From Chenopodium formosanum (lineage: Eukaryota; Streptophyta; Magnoliopsida; Caryophyllales; Amaranthaceae): DNA of 64,000 nucleotides. Made by a program: the position numbers and the translations under genes. The stretch lies in NCBI GenBank assembly GCA_024500155.1, contig CM044869.1, positions 45,215,898 through 45,279,897 of the forward strand, read 5' to 3'. The notes below the pieces were generated by a model, which was given only the letters and a program-made list of their open reading frames with translations, was not told where the DNA came from and searched no databases. This document shows positions 34,896 to 47,875 of this stretch, piece after piece. The stretch's first letter is position 1, and the number at the start of each line of letters is the position of its first letter.

Positions 34896-37800
34896 TTAAC
34901 TAGCCAATGTATACGGTGCACAACTATCATGGACACAAGACAGTACATCTTTGTAATCTCTAGATATAGTGAAGGAATCATAAACCTTGCCATCACTGCT
35001 CTTCTTGTACTCGAATTTTAGATGCGAGTAGTTATATGCAGTGAGCTTCACAAATCCAAAATCGTAGTCTCTGTAAATGCTCCAGATAGTTTTTATAGGA
35101 CTAAATTCATTCAAGTGAGCGCCGCCTCCACCAGCAACAACATGAATGGTACCATTTACCACACCTGAGTAATGAGATGTCTCATCTTTGCTCTTCACAC
35201 ATTGGTTCTGCACTCAACAAACGACCGAAATTTTAAAATCAACTTAACATGTGTACACTTCTGTGATACTAAAAAAGAAAGAATTACGTACCTGATATAT
35301 AGGGCATGTTCTCTCATAATTATGGACATGCCCCCAAAATGCAATATCAACCCTGTACTTCTGCCATAGTCTTTGTAGGTCATCTCTACCCATGGGCTCT
35401 TCGAAAGAGCCTTCTTGGCCAAACCATTTATTAGAGGAGTAACCGAGGGGGCGATGACCAGCAAATATCAGCCAAGGCTGTTTGTGCCTATTTGCTGATG
35501 CAAGGCATTCCTCAAGGAATTTGTATTGTTCTGTGCCGGCCCTCCAGTCGTGCTCAGTGTCAGCTATGCAGAAGTGGAACACTCCGTAATCTGCTGAGTA
35601 CCTGTATGAGTGCATAAGAAGTGTCATTGTTGTTGCCAGACTAACTTTATTTCAGTCTTTCAAATGACTTGAATAGGCCATATCTTGTGTGACAAAGCCA
35701 TTTCTATTATTTTTGCATACCAAAATTTTGCCCTGTTTTTAGCAGGAACATAGAATGTTGTTTCTGCAGGAACACCACATTCACCACCTGAGTCATCATT
35801 TGCATAAAATGATCCTGAATCTGGTGAATCGCGTTCATGATTACCACTGAAAAAGTCATGAACTAAGCACATTAGCACTCTTTGTTGTATGCTTCTGTAC
35901 AATACCTTTTTTCACATGACAAATCATACAAAGATTCAATTGATACAGCACACAAACCTTGCAACCATAAAGGGTACAGCGGATGCAATAGGCTCTACTT
36001 GTGCAGTAAATTGATCCCACTGTGAGACATATCCATTGGCATAAGGCAAGTCTCCAATAAGGAAAACAGCATCAATGTTATCAATATCTTTGATGAGTTG
36101 ATCTGTCGTATTCAATGCTCCTGGTTGGTAGTTAGCATACTCGTTTGATCCATCTCTTTCACCCTAAGACAGAAACTATGCAGTTAATTCATTCGTCGAT
36201 CAAACTCCAACATAACTTAAGTAGAGCAGGAGGAGGAAGGTGTCCACTATACCTGACTGTTATCCCTATGCTAAATACTTTATATTTACATTGAACTAAT
36301 GTATTGTACCTTTCCCATGTCACCGAAGATAACAACACGTTGTAATGAGCTCTCTCCGGGAACTGGAGGGGATTTGAACTGATACTTTTTGCTCCAAACA
36401 TATGAACCATCAGATAAGATGAGATGGCCCATCCTATAGGTGTATCTGAAATAAAACCAATGAACATAATCATTTGTGAAGGTGAGAGTTGATAGTAGTA
36501 GTTTATCTAGTCTTTTACGTCTTTTAGTATTATAACTCAGCTGAAGTTAATAGCATTCGTCAACTCTTACAATGTGTTTGGCCACAAATCCTTAAGAAAG
36601 CTAGTGTGTATAAATCCAGGATCACGCCATCCAACAGTTCGTGCAGGTGAACCTTCACATTTACAACCAAAAAACTTAGTAACAGCATATAAGAATGCAC
36701 AAATTTTGAAAATGTTACAAGATAAGAAAACTCAGACAAAATCTAAACAGAAAAAGTAGAATGACAAAACATGATTAACTTATGTACCAATATTAGCATG
36801 ATAAAATATAAACCAAGAAGATATTAGATCAAGGTGATGTTAAAGATGAAAATTGCATACCACACATTTGACTGCGAATATATGTGAAAGTTCCAGCAGG
36901 TGATTGCATGGTAGCGCCACCAGGACGCCCCCACTCCACAAAAGGGACTGCTTCATCTATGTTATAACCACTTGTCCATGTTACTGTCATCTGTAAAAAT
37001 CACAAGAGTGATATAAGACTAAAATAGTATCCTGAGATTTAGGAGATCAATTACAGTATAAGAGTGAACCATCTAAGAAAATGATTCACTCAAACAATAG
37101 TGATGAAAGTCATTGTAGTATCCTATGTTAATCAAAATCAAGTATACATGTCAAACTTGGCTATTGTGTTTTAACTTCATCATAATTTAGGTCCAACGTC
37201 CAAGATGAAGTACATGTCCAAACTTGGCTATTGTGTTTTAACTTCATCATAATTTAGGTCCAACGTCCAAGATGAAGTACATGTCCAGTGTCCATACTCA
37301 TGTTGAAGTGTTAAGAATTTAACATAGGTGCTTGAGGTGAAATTAATAGCCCGAGTTACCTTTAACCACCAAAAATAACTAGTATTCAACAACAATAAAG
37401 AAATTAACAATTCTGATTACCTGTCATATGTGCAAGAATGCAGTAGATTGATTGAAACTTACCACATCCCAAGTCTCTCCCATGGCAAGGCGTGGGTAAA
37501 GCGGCACTTTAGGATTTGGAAAAGGTGATATAGGTTTTGTAATCTTCACAAGTTTTGGCTTCAAAAATCAAATATTGATGCATTAGTATGATAGGCAAAA
37601 TATCTGTCAAACAAAAAAAATGATAGGCAAAGTGGTAAAATTGGAAAAAGTATACGTTAAACTTACATTAGACAATCCTCCAGAGAACACTGCAAATGCA
37701 AAATCAGCTCGTTGATTGATCAATTCAAAATCCACAGTAGCTTTTCCAGTTTTGAGATAATTAGGACTGGAGTAATTTACATATTTATACTGAAGGACAG

Positions 37801-40800
37801 AAAGATTAATTCTATTGTTATCTTGTCGCCTTGTTCAACAAAAAGTCCAATGTTTATACACATTTGGCATCATCTTGTACAAGGCTAACTTACCAATAAC
37901 ATATTGTGAGAGGTTAGTGACATTTTTTGGTCTTAATCTTATGTCTCTCAATAAGTTATTGGTAAATGTACCTCATGCAAGGCTTGTAGAATTACATATT
38001 GCTAACCTTTATGGGCGCGGTGCATATATATGGCTCCTCAGCTCTTTTGCTACCAACTTCTTGACAAGATGCAGATACACTAACCAAACACAGAAACCAA
38101 TTATATATTGTTAAGCAGGCCGAGTCTTATGGAAATCGAAATGCTGGTTTGGGAAGAAAAAAAATTGTAATCAGTGAAGATATGAACTAAAATGAAATTA
38201 TTACATTAAAAGTATAGCTTTATCCTTCTTGTTAGTGTCATTTTCATAGTTCTTGTGCTCTCGAGCTAATAAGTTTCAAATTTACATTGCTATATAAGAC
38301 TTTCTATCCAATTGTAGTTGGATGTTTGTTGCCTTACTTGAAATTTGAAGGGGAGAAAACTGCAACCCAATCATCTGGAGAGGGATGGTCGGTGTTGATA
38401 TTCACAGTTGCCCTCGCAAGATGGCCATAAGTCTGTCAAATTGTAACGAAAGATTAAATTTGGGAATATATACTGCATATTAAGAGTATACAAAAGAAGT
38501 GTTGGACAGTCCATTGTACAATTTACATTGTAATCTGCAAATTATTGTTATATCAAAATGATTGCTCAACTGCTTAATTCAATAAGATCATCATATAGAA
38601 GTAGAACAGAAAAATTGTCTTATTGTAACTGTGAATAATTAATATAACTCCAAGTTTAAATTCAAGTGTAATGACTCTCGAATCTATAGTTTATATAAAA
38701 TCATTACAAATAGTCAATTGCAATTTGTTACACCAGAACTTTTTGGCCTTAGTAATAAGCTTAATGTAATAATAGAACTCCAGTATAAAAACTATAAACA
38801 GATTAGAATTCTTTTTTTTTTTTGAAAGATAAACAGATTAGAAATTAGAGGTCTCTTAGTTAATTGCATTAAAAAAAACAAACAGTTGAAGGAGAGGTGA
38901 AACAATCAAGTCAGTTAAGAAGGAATAATAAGTGGTTTTTTGCAAACTGGTCAATCTTCTTTTCAACTCACAATATTCTGATGCCTGATTTATACACGGT
39001 CAGCTTCCAGCATACTCATACTACACAGTAATAAACACAAAAGTACAGAACATTCAGCTGAGAAGGGAGACTACGACCACAATCCAGCTCATTTTAGATG
39101 CCTAATGTAGAGGCTTAATCTCTTCAGTCATACTAGGTCTAATCTTGCTTTGCAGTCCAGCTAGCCTGTAAGCCGATGTGTGCAAATGCTAGGAGTTCTT
39201 AACAGTTCAAAGTGTACAGATAGTCATCCAGGGCCATGATGAAAACAGGACTTGATCTCAGGTTTTGACTAATAACTACAATCCTCAAGACTATAATCAG
39301 CAAAGTTAGTTGGCATTTACGTTAAAAGCCTAAGAGGTCCTCGTGTAACTGTTTTACCACGTGTCTTATGCTCGTAATCTGGTACAGCTACCAAGAGAAA
39401 AGTTCACATAGAAATTGACACCCGTGATAGAATTTTAGGCAGCATGTTCTAGTAATAGAAGGTATTATACCATTTGGACCGTCATTTAGTATATAAATTA
39501 GAAATCCCAACATTATATCCAACACATGTCATAAACAAAACATATATGCGATCAAGAATATACGAATGAAGTAGTAATTTAGAGGTATCTCAGTTGCTAA
39601 ACTACCTCTTTGGTGGTTATACTTTGAACTTCATCTCCTTCATACTTTTGGACGTTCAGCTTGCTCTTCTCCTTTTCTTGAACCGGTAACTTGATTTCGG
39701 CCTCGGCCAGGGATATACTTCTACTAGCTGTTTTCTCCTCATTTCCCTTACAAAACAAATTTGGGAGTATATTACATGAATATATAAACTACATTCTTTA
39801 AATTATAGAAAAAGAATTATTATTTCAGTCTAAAATGTCATGATTGAATACATTGGAGACTTTAAAAAGTGTGTAACAAAAATTGTCAAAGATCAACCAA
39901 CCCATAATACCATTAACAAAGCAAATATGACTATATATTATACTACTTCCGTTTAATGATAATTGCAAAAAAGAAATATTTTATATTTCACACATAATAC
40001 CCCTTTATTGCAATTAATATTTAACGGAGAAAGTATTAGAATATTAAGGAATAGCGAATAAAAGGGCTTGGATAGCACAAAAATATTCAATTACTAAATT
40101 ACCCTACATAAATTATACTCCCTTCGTTTTAAATACTTGCTTCATTTCTATTTTTTGCACTATTCATTTGTCTTATTTTGACTAATGTTTGTGATTTATA
40201 CATAAGAAAAAAAATATAATCTTGTGGATACTTGTTGGAATCGTCTCAATGAATAGATTATTAATTTTCAATTGTTATACTTATTGTTAATTAAAGATAT
40301 TATTGATAAAAGAGTAGCATCGACATACGTAAAATGGAACAAGTATTTAAAAATGGAGAGAGTAAAATCTAATTTCTTTCAAAAACATTATAAAATCTAA
40401 TTCAAATGATAACTACCATCCAAGGTAGGGGTGAAACCAAGAAGTGACTACCACGGGTTATTCCTCCGTACACACCATTTTTTTTTAACACAGTAAGATA
40501 TCAGGGTGCCCTTCTTTCTATCACAGGAGGGCTGGGGTGAACATCGAACCTAGGTGACTCCTGGGGGATCGGAGATGGAGGGACAAACCTGTCCATCTAC
40601 TCCATCATCCTCATATCCAACCTTAAATGCTATGTCTACTCTAGGGAGTGACAAACTTCATAAAATAATAATTAATACTCCCTTCATCCCTTTATTACAC
40701 GCATATTTTTCATTTTACGTGAAAATTAAGAAAGTTAAAGATTCGTTAAAACTAATAATTGAGAGTATAAACATGCATGTGGGGTTAGAGAGAGACAGAG

Positions 40801-41253
40801 AGAAAGAAAAAGTAGTTGGAAATTAGGAGAGAGAAAGTATTGGAAATTGATGTTAAAAAAAAAGGACAAATCATCAAAAAGAGGATAATATTGTAAAAAA
40901 ATATAACATATAAATAGAAACAGACACTTAATTTTAATGACCTAAAAAAGGAATACAGGCATGTAATAAAGGAACAAAAGGAGTATGTACTTTGTATATA
41001 CTAAGATTAAGAATAAGAAGAAAATGGTTACCTTTGAGTCTAAAAGAGCATGAGAAACATCAACATGAACTTGTTTGTGAAGATCAAGAGTTGTGCCGAG
41101 AATATTAATCTGAGACAATGGTTGTACACCATCACCATGCTTGTGACCATAACTATAGTTTGGAGATTTCAAGAGTAAGATTGTCAGCAGGAAAACTTGG
41201 ATTAACTTGTAATTATAGTTCTCCATTTTTAGGACTATTATTGCAATTTTCAT
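34896..41253 (-). CDS. Purple acid phosphatase-like gene C (PAP1/24/27 type), complete
   Basis: Exons (minus): 41032-41253, [39606-39746 candidate], 38338-38432, 38007-38079, 37667-37789, 37463-37558, 36861-36990, 36571-36652, 36310-36445, 35958-36163, 35721-35846, 35292-35601, 34896-35207. GT-AG introns and phases agree throughout. Protein about 636 aa from the first ATG (627 from Met at 41226), or 47 longer with the candidate exon. Signal peptide (LIQVFLLTILLLK), Fn3-like N-terminal region, then metallophosphoesterase blocks GDMG, GDLPY, GNHE, AGH and GHVH, so the usual dinuclear-metal ligands look present. Exon lengths 73, 123, 130, 82, 206, 126 and 310 are identical to gene B, supporting tandem duplication. 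Probably secreted; Arabidopsis relatives are often labelled 'probable inactive', so activity is untested. With B broken and A partly outside the window, C is the only complete copy seen. Confidence 0.93.
37153..37286. repeat. 67-bp tandem duplication in an intron of gene C
   Basis: Two adjacent copies (37153-37219, 37220-37286), identical by eye, between exons 36861-36990 and 37463-37558. Confidence 0.9.
39606..39746 (-). other. Candidate 141-nt cassette exon of gene C
   Basis: Open for exactly 47 codons between an AG acceptor and a GT donor, phase 0 at both ends. Including or skipping it keeps the frame between exon 1 and the TYGHLARATV exon. It encodes a charged linker (e.g. SLAEAEIKLPVQEKEKSKLN). 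No equivalent was found in the first introns of A or B. Confidence 0.5.
39943..40033. mobile_element. Stowaway-like mini-MITE
   Basis: About 91 bp with TA flanks. Ends CTACTTCCGTTTAATGATAA / inverted CTTTCTCCGTTAAATATTAA. In gene C intron 1. Confidence 0.6.
40118..40361. mobile_element. Stowaway MITE
   Basis: TA flanks; inverted ends CTCCCTTCGTTTTAAATACT and CTCTCTCCATTTTTAAATAC. In gene C intron 1. Confidence 0.75.
40678..40983. mobile_element. Stowaway MITE
   Basis: TA flanks; inverted ends CTCCCTTCATCCCTTTATTA and CTCCTTTTGTTCCTTTATTA. In gene C intron 1, about 50 bases from exon 1. Confidence 0.75.
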
Positions 41254-41962
41254 GCTCTTCAATTTTCCTCGAATATGAGGACTGTTTTTGTATTAGTACA
41301 CCTAGAAATATCTATAGCTTTATGATTGTTTTGTGATCCAACGTGGTAAAAGGATAGCCATTAACATTCATTCCTACACGTGAGCCAAAAAAAAAAAAAA
41401 AAAAAATGATTAGTGCCTTAGTGGTAGGTAGGAAATTAGGAATGTGCAAAGCGTGGACTAGAAATTTGTGGTTAACCCTCAGGGCATAGGTGTTATTGAT
41501 TTAGTAAACATATAGGATGAAGAATATCACTACATGCATAATATTTTGTAGGTGACGCGTGGTAAGTATTTTGAGAGAAAATATCCAACCTATAGGATAG
41601 TAAAAAGTACGACTATACGCGTAATACTACACAAAAGTACTATTTAGACAACTTATACTTTAGTGGTACATCATACATGCATAATGGTACATAATGGTAA
41701 ATTATAATATGTACCACGGTAGAGTTAGCTTTTTCCAGAAGCTTGCCAAATTTACATTTTTGCCCTCCTATATGGTTTGTAAATGCATAAAAACTATGCG
41801 CTGAGATGCACTTAAATTTGTCAATATCTTGTACTATGTACGATCCAACAATATAAACGGGCATGTGTTAATCGAGCAAGATTTACTTGACAATCGTAGT
41901 TTTTAGGAAGGAAATTTTTTGGTTTAATACGTTATGTATTTTCTAAAATTGAATTTCTTTTA
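41254..41962. other. Upstream region of gene C
   Basis: Presumed promoter and 5' UTR of gene C, with a poly(A) run at 41391-41406. No gene seen. Confidence 0.45.
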
Positions 41963-42289
41963 CTCCCTCCGTGTTTTAATAAGTGTTACACTTACCAAAT
42001 CCGGCCGTGTTTTAATAAGTGTTACACTTCATTTTTTTGGCAAAAAGCTACATTAAAATATTATACATCTCTCCTCTCATGGTCCTCACCCAAACCCACT
42101 ACTACTTTTATTATTATATATTTCCTCTCACATTCATTACTTTTCAATAAACAATTAACCACACTATCTTTCTTTTATAATTTTTTAATAATCTAACTAC
42201 CCACTTACCTCTCATTTTATTTAAATCAATTAAATTGCCTAAAATACGTGCCGGTCAAACTGTAACACTTAAAAAAAACACGGAGGGAG
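41963..42289. mobile_element. Stowaway MITE with duplicated terminus
   Basis: TA flanks; ends CTCCCTCCGTGTTTTAATAA and inverted CTCCCTCCGTGTTTTTTTTA. The left terminal sequence CCGTGTTTTAATAAGTGTTA occurs twice in tandem near the left end. Confidence 0.85.
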
Positions 42290-42879
42290 TATAAATATTG
42301 TATAATTTTCTAAAAAAAAAAAAATTCACTAATATGTATCATGTATGTAATGTAGCTGAGGTTTTGGGGAATTTTCATTAGACATACTTTTAGATAATCA
42401 CACATTCACACTTTAGGAATTTAATTGACCATTTTGTCACCACTACACATACTCTATATTGATAAGCTTCAACTTTAGGAATTAGGAATTTTGGCATCTC
42501 CTAAAATCAGGTGGTTGCCTATTATCTTACCATCGAAGCAGCTGAAGTTAGTTCTCACAACTTTTTCATTAGAATTAAAATTTGATACTACATACTTCGT
42601 GTGTTAGAAAAGCATAGAAAAATAAATTTGGCAATTCTAATCTATACATGGATTTAGATTCATAAATAGAATGTGGTGAAGGTGTCTAAACTCTAAAGCA
42701 TACACAGGTCATAATACAGCACATTTTGTTACCATAATTTTTACAGAAATATTATTAGAAAAGGAAGGCCCCGATTGTTGAATAGCACTGATGGGCACAG
42801 ACTTCCAAGGATCCACTCCACGTTATCCATTAAATTTGTGCTCAAAATGAGAAAACAAATGCGGGTTCATCCAGCTTGA

Positions 42880-44174
42880 TCAAGACTCCTGAGCAGTGTT
42901 CTGCTTCGCAATGATGGAAGAAAGTTGCTTCTCAAATTCTACCAGACTGCAGAAATGTTGCAATATACAGGGAGAAAAGGGGTGAGTATAGAAAATGCAT
43001 TATACATTGAACATCACAATACTTTGTGGAGATGGACAAATGCATGATAACAATCAAGCAAGACAAGCAACAGTACTAACATCTCATATTTGCGCAAAGC
43101 TTCCAGTCGTTTCACATGATAAAGGCCACTGTCTTCAGGCACATTTGTCAATGGATTAGCTGTCAAATGATAACAAGAAGAAAAATAATCAGCATAGATA
43201 AGAAGTAGCTTAAAGAATCAGTTGTACATGATCCTAGCTTCCCCCAGTTCATAACTATGATGAACTTTATTATTATCACGGGGGTGTTAGAGATGAGCAA
43301 ATTGTGTCCAACATAGAAACTTAGAGTTCGAATTTTTCCATAATTCCTCTTAGCAGAGTTGCAGTATGAGAAAGCAACAAGCTGTCAGTGGCAGTCCTGG
43401 TAGATGTTTAATGCAGACTCCCAAACCAAAGAAAGAGGCAAGATGATTATAAGCCTCCTGGACTCAGACAAGCAAAAATTTAAAAAGAGAAAAAAAATTC
43501 TTCAAGCAGCCAGCAGGTGAAGCAAGGATTGCCATTTAGCAAAGGGCTATTGAGCAATCACCAGTCTAAGGAACTTAACAAGAAGCTCTTGCTTGCCTAA
43601 TGCCTACAAGGTCAATAATGAAAGAAATTTGATCAACATCGTTAGAAATCCAGCAGAGACTTGAATAATTCTCAGACTGTTAATTAGTCTTATTCAAGCA
43701 AAGAAACTGCAATGGAGTGGGGCGTGTACAAAGTGCAAAGGTCTCAAGTTAATCCTGCTCGTTAGCTGGCAGTAAGATGTGGAAGAAGAGAACTTCTATT
43801 TCATATAAATCTTGCTCATGTCTTGTATTGAATGTTGTCACTATATATGGAAAAAAACCTACAACCAAAAATACCTTAATAGTTAATAATATCAGCAGTA
43901 AAGTTGTTCGATATTAAAATCTTAAAGCACAAGAGCAACATTTAATTAAGATCTTAAATTTTTAATCTAATAAAACAACTCCACATGGTGTGTACAGTAG
44001 GGGTGTCCATTATTCGGACTCCAGTCCGAAATCCAATCCAATCCAGTCCAAATAAGCTATTCGAATTGAACTTTTTTTAATTTGGATTGGATTTGGACTC
44101 AAAAATGAAATTCGGATTTTCATATTGGATTTGGACTCAAATTTTTTAAGTCCAATTCAGTCCAAATAGTCCGA

Positions 44175-44232
<58 letters not shown>

Positions 44233-47200
44233 TAAACCTCAACCCATATAACATTAGTAAGCCCAAACCCAATACTCGCCCATTATGAATTTCTTAGGAA
44301 AAAAAATTTTTATTATTAATTTGGATTTGTTTTGTTTATTGGAGTTATGATTCTTATGAATTTCTTAGGAAAAAAAATTTTATTATTAATTCAAATTGGA
44401 TCGGACTGAATTTGGAATATGAGATTTTAATTTGGATTGGATTGGATTTTGAAAACTTTGGATTTGGAACGGACACCCCTAGTGTACAGTCAGAGATTAA
44501 TTCAGCTTCTGCAAGGAAGACTTCAGGTGCAATTGTAGTTTTTGAGCTTGGAGGAGTGTAATACTTGGTGCTGGAAGGCTAAGAACAGGTTTCAAAAATC
44601 TGTGATGCAGAGCACAGCTCTTATGTACAGCATATCGCAACAGAGAAATGAGGCGATTTGGAATGCTAGAATTCATGGACCTGAAGTTGTAATTAGTAGA
44701 ATTTGTTTTGATGTATATCATAGGATTAGCCGTTTAGCTTCTTGTAAAGCTAAGGCTAGAGATTTAGCTTGGCTTAAGTGTAAATGTTTAGGGGCTTAGC
44801 AGCCTCCGTGTAATGTGTTTTTGGTGTGATTAATAAAAGTTTTGCCTTTTCTCCAAAAAAAAAAAAAAAAAAAAAAAAAAAATTATGAAAAAAATAATAA
44901 TAATAAAAAATAAAATAAAAATAAAAAACACCCTCCATGAGCTTGCTCATATTGACAGACCAATTAATTTTTCAATACTGATTCACAAGAGTCAATTCTC
45001 AGAGTTTTATCCAGAACTTTGCAGCAACAGTCAATATCTTAGATAAATATATAGCTGGAAGGTTGCTGCTGCTACCAGATGTGTCAGAAGAAAACAAAAT
45101 TTACTTGAGCTAAAAAGAAAAATGTAGCAAACAGTAAAAGTTAACATAATATAATGATGTATCATGGTACCCAAATGGCCACAGAAGTGTTAAAATGGAC
45201 ATAACAAAGACTATAGGAAAGCTCTGTATAAATTTTCAATTATATTTAAATTCGAAACCTTTGATTGGTTGATCCGTAGGGGCTGAGGAAGATGAAAAAG
45301 GAAAATTGGCATTCATAATCTACTGCATACAGATCTCTATGCCTTAATGTATGGATAAACATACAGAGTAAAAATAATCCATCTCTTCCTTGCAATCTTA
45401 AATCATTAGAAAAATAAATTATGATAACATTTGTTTATTAGAGATGATCAAAGTAAGGGAGGAACAGAGAATCCAAGAGCATATATCAGAAATGGAATAA
45501 CAAGTTCCCAATCCATCCTCATTCTGTTAATTCTCAAGTAATTGATAAAAAAACACAGACATGAATCATGGATGACATCATGACAGAGTCATTCTCAAAC
45601 AATATAATTGAAGCAATCTAAAAGAGAACATATGTGTTAACTAGCAGAAACATACAAGTAATCGTGGCTGGCAGTTTTGGCACATTGGGATGCTCAACAC
45701 TCAAGGGAGCTGATTCACTAGGCTTCTGCTGCCCACCCTATCCAACAAATTTCAAAAACAAGTACAGACACATGAGCAAATAGCTTAAGGTTGCACATGC
45801 ATAAGCTGATTAAAAAAAAAAAAAAAAAAAATGGAAGCAAGAAATGATATAATTACATTTCGTTTCTTCAGTATCTTCATATGACATTTTTTGATGTAGT
45901 GCATCAAATGATAACGAGAATGTCTTGAGCCCAACTCTTCATTGACCTCAGGATTTGCAGCCAGCCAGTCAGAAATGTCTTTAGACTTAATAACCTCATC
46001 CAAATCCAATGCTTCCAACCAAGAATAAACAGGACGCCACTGATCTGTACGTTGAAACCGAGCTGGGTTTTCACCCCGGTTAGTTTGTTTATCCTCCTGT
46101 AAAAAATGTTCCAAAAAGTATAAAAGTAATAGTCAGCTAATGTAGACTAAAATATAGAGTAGAAGAACAAGGGTAAATTAATAATAAGGTCTGGGATGAA
46201 TATAATAGGTAGAACAAAGTTTTATATCTTGTTCTCATCTTGTCAAGAGGGCTCTAGAAGGAAACGTAGTGTTGCAACTAAATCAACTAACTTCCATATA
46301 TAAAGGAAAAATAGAAAACCACATGTATTAAAGTTCCTCATGTGATATAAGGTAAGTCATAAATTACTCCAAGGTCAGTAAATTTCAGGGTTCCCAAAGA
46401 ATCAATTGAATCTTGTGTCTTATCCTCTGCACTTCTGCAGGTGTAATGTAAGTACACAAGAAGTTTGAACCCTTTTCTTCCATTTGCTTGGGTAGCTACA
46501 TCACGGAAAATCGGTTTAGCTAATCTTGCTCCATCATGTATATTAATTTTCACAATAGATTAACTAGTGTATATTTTAATTAGAAATGAAACAAACAGCA
46601 AAAAAAAAAAAAAAATAAAAATAAAAATAAAAAAAAAAACTAATTTAGTGTATTCCATAAATAACTCGATGATTTAAAGCTATTCATAAAAAATATTTGA
46701 GCTATTATCAATAAGATTAGCGCTGGTCTGACACTCTGATTGTTATAGTTCGACATCCTCCGATTTTCTTGTTAATTGCGTTCGAAAACGAAATGGGAAT
46801 ACAATCACTGCTAATTAACTAACCCCATCATGTATCCCAACTCATAAAATTTCTTTGTAATATGACATGAGTTCTTGCATAAAATACCTAGAATATCAAA
46901 TTACCCTCTTAATTATACCAATTCATAATAAATATCACAACGATTGCGCCAAAAATTGTGTACATTGTATAAATTAATCAGCAGAATTAAGGTTCCAATT
47001 TGAAACCAATGGCAAGAAATTGACGTTGCAATTGGCCTAAATCATCAATTTTCCTAATCAAATTTGCACTAAAAATGCTCCTAAATTAGGTTACATTTTC
47101 TTAGTCAAAAATTTATAAGACAAATGCTCACATATTAGGTTGCACTACCATTAATAACATCAAAAGTCATATAATTCCATAAAAAAAAACAGAAATAAGT

Positions 47201-47268
47201 AAGAATGAATAAAAAGACCAAAATAAAGAGAGATGAATAGAGAAACTAACCACCTTCATTTCAGTCAT
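42880..47268 (-). CDS. Gene D: small five-exon gene, product not recognised
   Basis: Proposed exons (minus): 47254-47268 (or 47251-47268), 45857-46096, 45656-45737, 43081-43159, 42880-42946. All introns are GT-AG and phases fit, giving about 160 aa. The start is MTEMK directly before a donor. Exon 2 encodes most of the conserved-looking part: NRGENPARFQRTDQWRPVYS, WLAANPEVNEELGSRHSRYH and HYIKKCHMKILKKR. The C-terminal exons give GLYHVKRLEALRKYEILVEF and a short helical tail ending in NTAQES. No signal peptide, membrane segment or catalytic motif was seen. The basic, Trp- and His-rich middle suggests a nucleic-acid- or protein-binding role, but that is speculation. Intron 3 (2.5 kb) carries a hAT MITE and a LINE end. 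Confidence 0.75.
43998..44481. mobile_element. hAT-type MITE (484 bp) with 8-bp target duplication
   Basis: Direct repeats GTGTACAG at 43990-43997 and 44482-44489. Terminal inverted repeats TAGGGGTGTCC / GGACACCCCTA. The interior has (AAT)n at about 44177-44230 and tandem TTGGATTGGATT words. In intron 3 of gene D. Confidence 0.92.
44490..44882 (+). mobile_element. 5'-truncated LINE 3' end with poly(A) tail
   Basis: An 85-codon open frame at 44542-44799 (QRNEAIWNARIHGPEVVISR, then a stretch ending in AWLKC) looks like the C-terminal end of a plant LINE reverse-transcriptase ORF. It is followed by a short 3' UTR (TTAATAAAAGTTTTGCC) and about 30 A's. Target duplication not identified. Confidence 0.6.
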
Positions 47269-47875
47269 GCATGCCCTCGCACCACAAATAGATAAGTAAT
47301 GATACTAAGATTTGGGATTTTTGTAAACCCTAAAATGTGTGAGTACCAAATTAATGAAATGTAAAAATGTTCAAGGTTTTTTTTTTTTTTTTTCTTAATT
47401 TATTTATTTATAATCTTCACAAAGTTCAAGCAAAGTCTTAAAGTGATATCATCATTTTGAGTCCTAATATTAATACTTATGTTTAATACTTTTCCCGTTT
47501 TTTATTTTAAATCTTAAGCAAGTCTAAAGTTGAGTCTTGAAATTCTAAGACTCAACTTAAAACTTGAAATTGGGATTCATCTTTTTTTTTTTTCTTTTTT
47601 TTTTGAAGGGATATTTTTATTATCCTTATTTTTTTTTTACACTTTTCTACATATAAAGAGATAAAAAAATTTAAAAAAAAAATATGTCAAATATTTAAGT
47701 CTTAGGGCTAAAGTGATAAATTTAGACAAGTTTTAGTGAGTTTTAACAAGAATCTGATGATATCATTTTCAATGGGGACCACCAAAAATGATGTCACATC
47801 CAAATCTTAAGATTTGAGGCTAAACTTGCTCTTATATATACCCTCTAAAATTGTTTTTTTAATTATTTACACTTA
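47269..47875. other. Upstream region of gene D
   Basis: Presumed promoter and 5' UTR of gene D, with T runs at 47379-47393 and 47582-47605. No gene seen. Confidence 0.45.
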
